Assembly (NCBI GenBank): GCA_910586025.1
Contig: CAJUIO010000005.1
Span: forward strand, 58,058-75,182
DNA length: 17,125 nt
DNA from: an uncultured Lachnospiraceae bacterium
Lineage (GTDB): Bacteria; Bacillota; Clostridia; Lachnospirales; Lachnospiraceae
Direction: 5' to 3'
Shown here one piece after another: positions 14,436-17,125 of this stretch. How positions within the stretch are numbered: the stretch's first letter is position 1; each line of letters starts with the position of its first letter. The notes beneath the pieces are model-generated. The model was not told the origin of the DNA. It worked only from the letters and a program-made list of their open reading frames with translations, and searched no databases. The position numbers were made by a program, and so were the translations under genes.

Positions 14436-15104
14436 ATGAATTTGAGATATTATCTGCGGGGACTCGGAATAGGAATTATTGTAACCGCAATCATTATGGG
14501 AATTACATCCAAAAAAGAACAGGCGGATCCGGGGCATGTGCAGCCGGAAGCTTATGAAAATGAGAAGGAGAGCGGAGTGCTTGCCGATCTGGGAGAGGGA
14601 ATCGAACAGCCTGAGGGCGGAACAACGGCGGCCAGGGAGCTGGAGGAAGAACAGGATCCGGAACAGGAGATAGTACAGCCGCCGGACGAGACGACGGGGG
14701 CTAACGAGATGACGGATGAACAGAGCCCGGAACCTGCTCAGCAGACGGATGACCCGCAGGAGGAACCCTCGCAGGCGGCTTCGCCGGAGCCAGAGGAAGA
14801 GCCGCAGACATCGCCGGAACCGGAGGAAGGCGCACAGGACGGAAATGAGACGGCAGATGACGGTGAAGAGCCGGAGCCCGAAACGACATCCCCGGACGGA
14901 GCCAGTATTGTGCTCGAGATAGCAGAAGGCGACAGTTCTTATACGGTTTCCAGAAAGCTGGAGGAAGCGGGAATGGTCACGTCGGCAGCCGCATTTGACA
15001 CATATCTGTACGATAACGGATATGACAGGCGGCTGCGTGCCGGAACCTACGAGATACCGGTGGATACGGATCCCGAGGATATAGCGAAAATACTTATGAA
15101 TTAG
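14436..15104 (+). CDS. MltG-like (YceG) LysM-type domain protein without the catalytic domain
   Basis: A 222-residue protein in three parts. An N-terminal membrane anchor (about 8-23, flanked by Arg) comes first. A very acidic Pro/Glu/Thr/Gln-rich segment of some 125 residues follows (about 30-155, with SPEPEEE/SPEPEEG repeats). The C-terminal 65 residues (about 157-220, 'IVLEIAEGDSSYTVSRKLEEAGMV', 'LRAGTYEIPVDTDPEDIAKIL') match the LysM-like N-terminal subdomain of the endolytic transglycosylase MltG. The large catalytic domain of MltG is absent; the gene ends with a stop and terminator right after the LysM-like part. So a wall-facing domain on a long acidic stalk is expected, able to bind peptidoglycan or partners but not cut. 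It is the last gene of the flagellar operon. The start could be 14442. Confidence 0.8.
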   Translation: MNLRYYLRGLGIGIIVTAIIMGITSKKEQADPGHVQPEAYENEKESGVLADLGEGIEQPEGGTTAARELEEEQDPEQEIVQPPDETTGANEMTDEQSPEPAQQTDDPQEEPSQAASPEPEEEPQTSPEPEEGAQDGNETADDGEEPEPETTSPDGASIVLEIAEGDSSYTVSRKLEEAGMVTSAAAFDTYLYDNGYDRRLRAGTYEIPVDTDPEDIAKILMN

Positions 15105-15107
15105 CTC

Positions 15108-15135
15108 AAAACCCCTTTACATGAGGGGTTTTCTT
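15108..15135 (+). terminator. Rho-independent terminator of the flagellar operon
   Basis: AAAACCCCT at 15108-15116 pairs with AGGGGTTTT at 15124-15132 (9 bp, loop TTACATG), and the run continues TTTTCTT. It lies 4 bases after the last operon gene. The A-rich 5' arm gives it a symmetric, bidirectional form, although no gene approaches from the right. The loop overlaps the rpsB -35 element. Confidence 0.88.
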
Positions 15136-15145
15136 ATGTTATAAT
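15116..15145 (+). promoter_or_regulatory. Strong predicted sigma-A promoter for rpsB-tsf
   Basis: A -35 TTTACA at 15116-15121 (5 of 6 to TTGACA), an 18-base spacer and a consensus TATAAT -10 at 15140-15145 with a TG extension (TGTTATAAT). The start of transcription is expected near 15152. The -35 lies in the loop of the preceding terminator and the terminator's 3' arm forms the spacer. Confidence 0.85.
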
Positions 15146-15151
15146 CCAAAC

Positions 15152-15259
15152 GTTGTGACTATAAATCACGAGTACTCGTTTTCTGTCGGTGTTCCGCAGC
15201 GCCGGGATAGGCAGACAAGCACAGGGTACCCGGAAGCAAAACCAAATGGAGGTAGAAAC
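15152..15259 (+). promoter_or_regulatory. rpsB 5' leader with inverted repeats
   Basis: About 108 untranslated bases separate the predicted start of transcription from the rpsB ATG. They contain a perfect 12-base palindrome ACGAGTACTCGT (15168-15179) and a 5-bp inverted pair CCGGG (15202-15206) and CCCGG (15229-15233). The leader ends in GGAGG (15248-15252). Such leaders often carry autogenous control by S2 or an RNA thermodynamic switch, but I cannot match this one to a known motif. Confidence 0.4.
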
Positions 15260-16042
15260 ATGAGTGTTATTTCAATGAAGCAGTTGTTGGAGGCAGGTGT
15301 TCATTTCGGACATCAGACAAGAAGATGGAATCCCAAGATGGCTCCTTATATTTTTACGGAGAGAAACGGAATTCATATCATTGACCTGCAGAAATCCGTG
15401 GGAAAGGTAGACGAGGCCTACAGGGCTGTATTCGAGATCGCATCCCAGGGAGGCACGATCCTCTTTGTGGGAACCAAGAAGCAGGCGCAGGATGCGGTAA
15501 AGGCAGAGGCAGAGCGCTGCGGTATGTATTATGTAAATGAGAGATGGCTTGGCGGTATGCTCACGAATTTTAAGACGATCCGCAGCCGTATTGAGAGATT
15601 AAAGGCAATTGAAACCATGTCCGAGGACGGTACCTTTGATGTTCTTCCCAAGAAGGAGGTTATTGCCCTCAGGAAGGAATGGGAGAAGCTTGAAAGAAAC
15701 CTTGGCGGTATTAAGACTATGACCAGGATTCCCGATGCTATTTTCGTGGTAGATCCCAAGAAGGAGAGAATCTGTGTGCAGGAGGCTCATACTCTGGGAA
15801 TTACTCTGATCGGCATTGGCGATACCAACTGTGATCCGGAGGAACTTGATTATATTATTCCCGGTAATGACGACGCGATCAGAGCCGTGAAGCTGATTGT
15901 TGCCAAGATGGCGGATGCCGTAATCGAGGCAAATCAGGGAGAGGAAGCCGTGACTGCCGAGATGGCGGAGGCAGCCGGGGAAGCGGCACAGGATGCGCAG
16001 CCTGTTGATATCGAAGAGGTTGCAGCGGCAGATGCCCAGTAA
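15260..16042 (+). CDS. rpsB: 30S ribosomal protein S2
   Basis: Ribosomal protein S2 of the small subunit. The N-terminus 'MSVISMKQLLEAGVHFGHQTRRWNPKMAPYIFTERNGIHIIDLQKS' is unmistakable, as are 'GTKKQAQDAVKAEAERCGMYYVNERWLGGMLTNF' and 'TNCDPEELDYIIPGNDDAIRAVKLI'. The frame is open upstream to a GTG at 15155, but the ATG at 15260 has a GGAGG 7 bases before it and gives the conserved N-terminus. At 260 residues it is slightly long because of an Ala/Glu-rich C-terminal tail (from about 225). It is followed 36 bases later by tsf, the classic pair. Confidence 0.98.
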   Translation: MSVISMKQLLEAGVHFGHQTRRWNPKMAPYIFTERNGIHIIDLQKSVGKVDEAYRAVFEIASQGGTILFVGTKKQAQDAVKAEAERCGMYYVNERWLGGMLTNFKTIRSRIERLKAIETMSEDGTFDVLPKKEVIALRKEWEKLERNLGGIKTMTRIPDAIFVVDPKKERICVQEAHTLGITLIGIGDTNCDPEELDYIIPGNDDAIRAVKLIVAKMADAVIEANQGEEAVTAEMAEAAGEAAQDAQPVDIEEVAAADAQ

Positions 16043-16078
16043 TAAGGATCAGATTCATAATATTCGGAGGTAAATAAG

Positions 16079-17017
16079 ATGGCTAATATTACAGCAGCAA
16101 TGGTAAAAGAGTTGAGAGAGATGACCGGTGCGGGCATGATGGACTGCAAGAAGGCTCTCGGAGAGACTAATGGTGATATGGAGGCGGCTGTTGAGTTCCT
16201 TAGAAAGAACGGACAGGCAAAGGCAGAGAAGAAAGCGGGAAGAATCGCGGCGGAGGGTCTGTGCTATGTTGCGGTGAAGGATGATAAGACAGCTGCGGTT
16301 GTCGAGGTAAATTCTGAAACTGACTTTGTGGCTAAGAATGAAGAGTTCCAGAAATTTGTTGCGGCGGTAGCGCAGCAGGCAGTTGATACAGCTGCGGCGG
16401 ATCTTGATGCTTTTCTCGCAGAGAGCTGGAATCAGGATGCGTCCAAGACTGTGAAGGAAGCTTTGGTTGACAAGATTGCAGTGATCGGCGAGAACCTGAA
16501 TATCAGAAGATTCGAGAAGGTTACGGCTGAGAACGGATGCGTGGTTTCCTATGTACACGGCGGAGGAAGAATCGGTGTCGTCGTGGAAGCGCAGACGGAT
16601 GTGGTGAATGATGCTGTGAAGGAGGCAATGACCAACCTTGCAATGCAGGTTGCGGCGCTTTCTCCCAAATATGTGTCTACCGACGAGGTTTCCGAGGAGT
16701 ACAAGGCACATGAGAAGGAAATTCTCATGGCGCAGATTGCCAATGATCCCAAGATGGCAGGAAAGCCTGAGAAGGTGATCGAGGGCGCAGTGGTCGGACG
16801 TCTGAACAAAGAGCTCAAGGAGGTTTGCCTCTTAGAGCAGGTATATGTTAAGGCTGAGGACGGAAAGCAGACTGTTAAGCAGTATGTTGAGCAGGTTGCA
16901 AAGGAGAACGGAGCAAATCTTGCAGTGAAGAGATTTGTGCGTTTTGAGACCGGCGAAGGAATCGAGAAGAAGGTAGATGACTTTGCGGCTGAGGTTGCGG
17001 CACAGGCTGGGATGTAA
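16079..17017 (+). CDS. tsf: Translation elongation factor Ts
   Basis: EF-Ts exchanges GDP for GTP on EF-Tu. The 312-residue protein has the N-terminal UBA-like domain ('AAMVKELREMTGAGMMDCKKALGETNGDMEAAVEFLRKNG') and the EF-Tu contact motif TDFVAKN at 81-87, then two core subdomains with 'YVHGGGRIGVVVE' and 'MQVAALSPKYV'. The start is the ATG at 16079, behind CGGAGG. It is co-transcribed with rpsB and ends at a strong terminator. Confidence 0.98.
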   Translation: MANITAAMVKELREMTGAGMMDCKKALGETNGDMEAAVEFLRKNGQAKAEKKAGRIAAEGLCYVAVKDDKTAAVVEVNSETDFVAKNEEFQKFVAAVAQQAVDTAAADLDAFLAESWNQDASKTVKEALVDKIAVIGENLNIRRFEKVTAENGCVVSYVHGGGRIGVVVEAQTDVVNDAVKEAMTNLAMQVAALSPKYVSTDEVSEEYKAHEKEILMAQIANDPKMAGKPEKVIEGAVVGRLNKELKEVCLLEQVYVKAEDGKQTVKQYVEQVAKENGANLAVKRFVRFETGEGIEKKVDDFAAEVAAQAGM

Positions 17018-17040
17018 TTAAAAAGGAATTGATGAGATGA

Positions 17041-17079
17041 GGGAGACTTGCGGTGTTCTTACACCGTGGTCTCCCTTTT
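17041..17079 (+). terminator. Rho-independent terminator after tsf
   Basis: GGGAGAC (17041-17047) pairs with GTCTCCC (17069-17075). An inner CGGTGT/ACACCG stem (17051-17056, 17061-17066) with a TCTT loop sits above a small internal loop, and TTTT follows at 17076-17079. The T-run is short and is cut by the group II intron sequence starting a few bases on. Confidence 0.88.
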
Positions 17080-17081
17080 GT

Positions 17082-17125
17082 GTGTGCCCGGTGGGCACAC
17101 GTTCTAACGGGTGAAAGTCCCCAAT
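17082..17125 (+). mobile_element. 5' end of a group IIC intron (cut by window edge)
   Basis: From 17082 the sequence reads GTGTGCCCGG, then a complementary GGGCACAC (17093-17100), then TTCTAACGGGTGAAAGTCCC. This matches the 5' end of bacterial group IIC introns such as that of Oceanobacillus iheyensis (GUGUGCCCGG, and the GGGUGAGAGUCCC element) as I recall it. The position directly behind an intrinsic terminator is the known insertion preference of class C introns. Only 44 bases are visible; the rest of the ribozyme and its reverse transcriptase, if intact, lie to the right. The 5' junction could differ by a base or two. Confidence 0.85.

Noticed and set aside
14578..14590. GCCGAT-like sequence as a sigma-28 -10 element
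   Set aside because: No TAAA-type -35 at the required distance, and it lies inside a coding region; a similar hit near 6740 in flhF fails the same way.
15155..15259. Upstream in-frame extension of rpsB from a GTG
   Set aside because: Conserved S2 begins at 15260 with its own Shine-Dalgarno, and the extension lies in the predicted leader, 3-4 bases after the start of transcription.
17082..17100. GTGTGCCC/GGGCACAC hairpin as a second terminator
   Set aside because: No T-run follows, and the next bases continue as group II intron sequence.

Overview
The window is the 3' part of a large flagellar/chemotaxis (fla/che) operon, followed by the rpsB-tsf translation operon and, at the right edge, the first bases of a group II intron. 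All genes are on the + strand, tightly packed and often overlapping. Gene order (fliY-cheY-fliO-P-Q-R-flhB-flhA-flhF-flhG-pilZ-cheC-cheD-fliA), the use of FliY, CheC, CheD and FlhF/FlhG, AGGAGG-type ribosome binding sites and the protein sequences point to a motile Firmicute. A member of the Clostridia, most likely Lachnospiraceae (Roseburia/Eubacterium-like), fits best. That placement is inference from protein style and gene order, not from a search.

Layout. 1-573: end of the motor-switch gene fliY, with a Met/Pro/Gly/Gln-rich repeat hinge. 590-952: cheY. 952-4406: fliO, fliP, fliQ, fliR and flhB, the membrane core of the flagellar type III export gate. 4432-6465: flhA, the export-gate subunit. 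6462-8589: flhF and flhG, the GTPase/ATPase pair that sets flagellar place and number. 8601-9395: a PilZ-domain c-di-GMP receptor. 9396-9462: a short gap with a good vegetative promoter. 9463-10613: cheC and cheD. 10610-10903: an unrecognised two-helix membrane protein. 10927-11691: the flagellar sigma factor fliA. 11721-13319: a FapA/DUF342 protein. 13341-15104: three poorly known genes: a lysine-rich 106-residue protein, a DUF6115-like membrane coiled-coil protein with a C-terminal helix-turn-helix, and an MltG-like protein with no catalytic domain. 15105-15259: the operon terminator, interlocked with the rpsB promoter, and the rpsB leader. 15260-17017: rpsB and tsf. 17041-17125: the tsf terminator with the 5' end of a group IIC intron directly behind it.

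How it works together. FliO/P/Q/R, FlhB and FlhA build the export gate. FliY with the rest of the C-ring (off the left edge) is the switch that CheY-P acts on, and FliY, CheC and CheD tune CheY-P level and receptor adaptation. The PilZ protein can couple c-di-GMP to motility. FliA turns on late genes. The Bacillus operon has cheB-cheA-cheW between flhG and cheC; here they are absent and a PilZ gene and a new promoter sit there. The most interesting items are the terminator/promoter overlap before rpsB, the group IIC intron docked on the tsf terminator, and the envelope-type genes at the operon tail.
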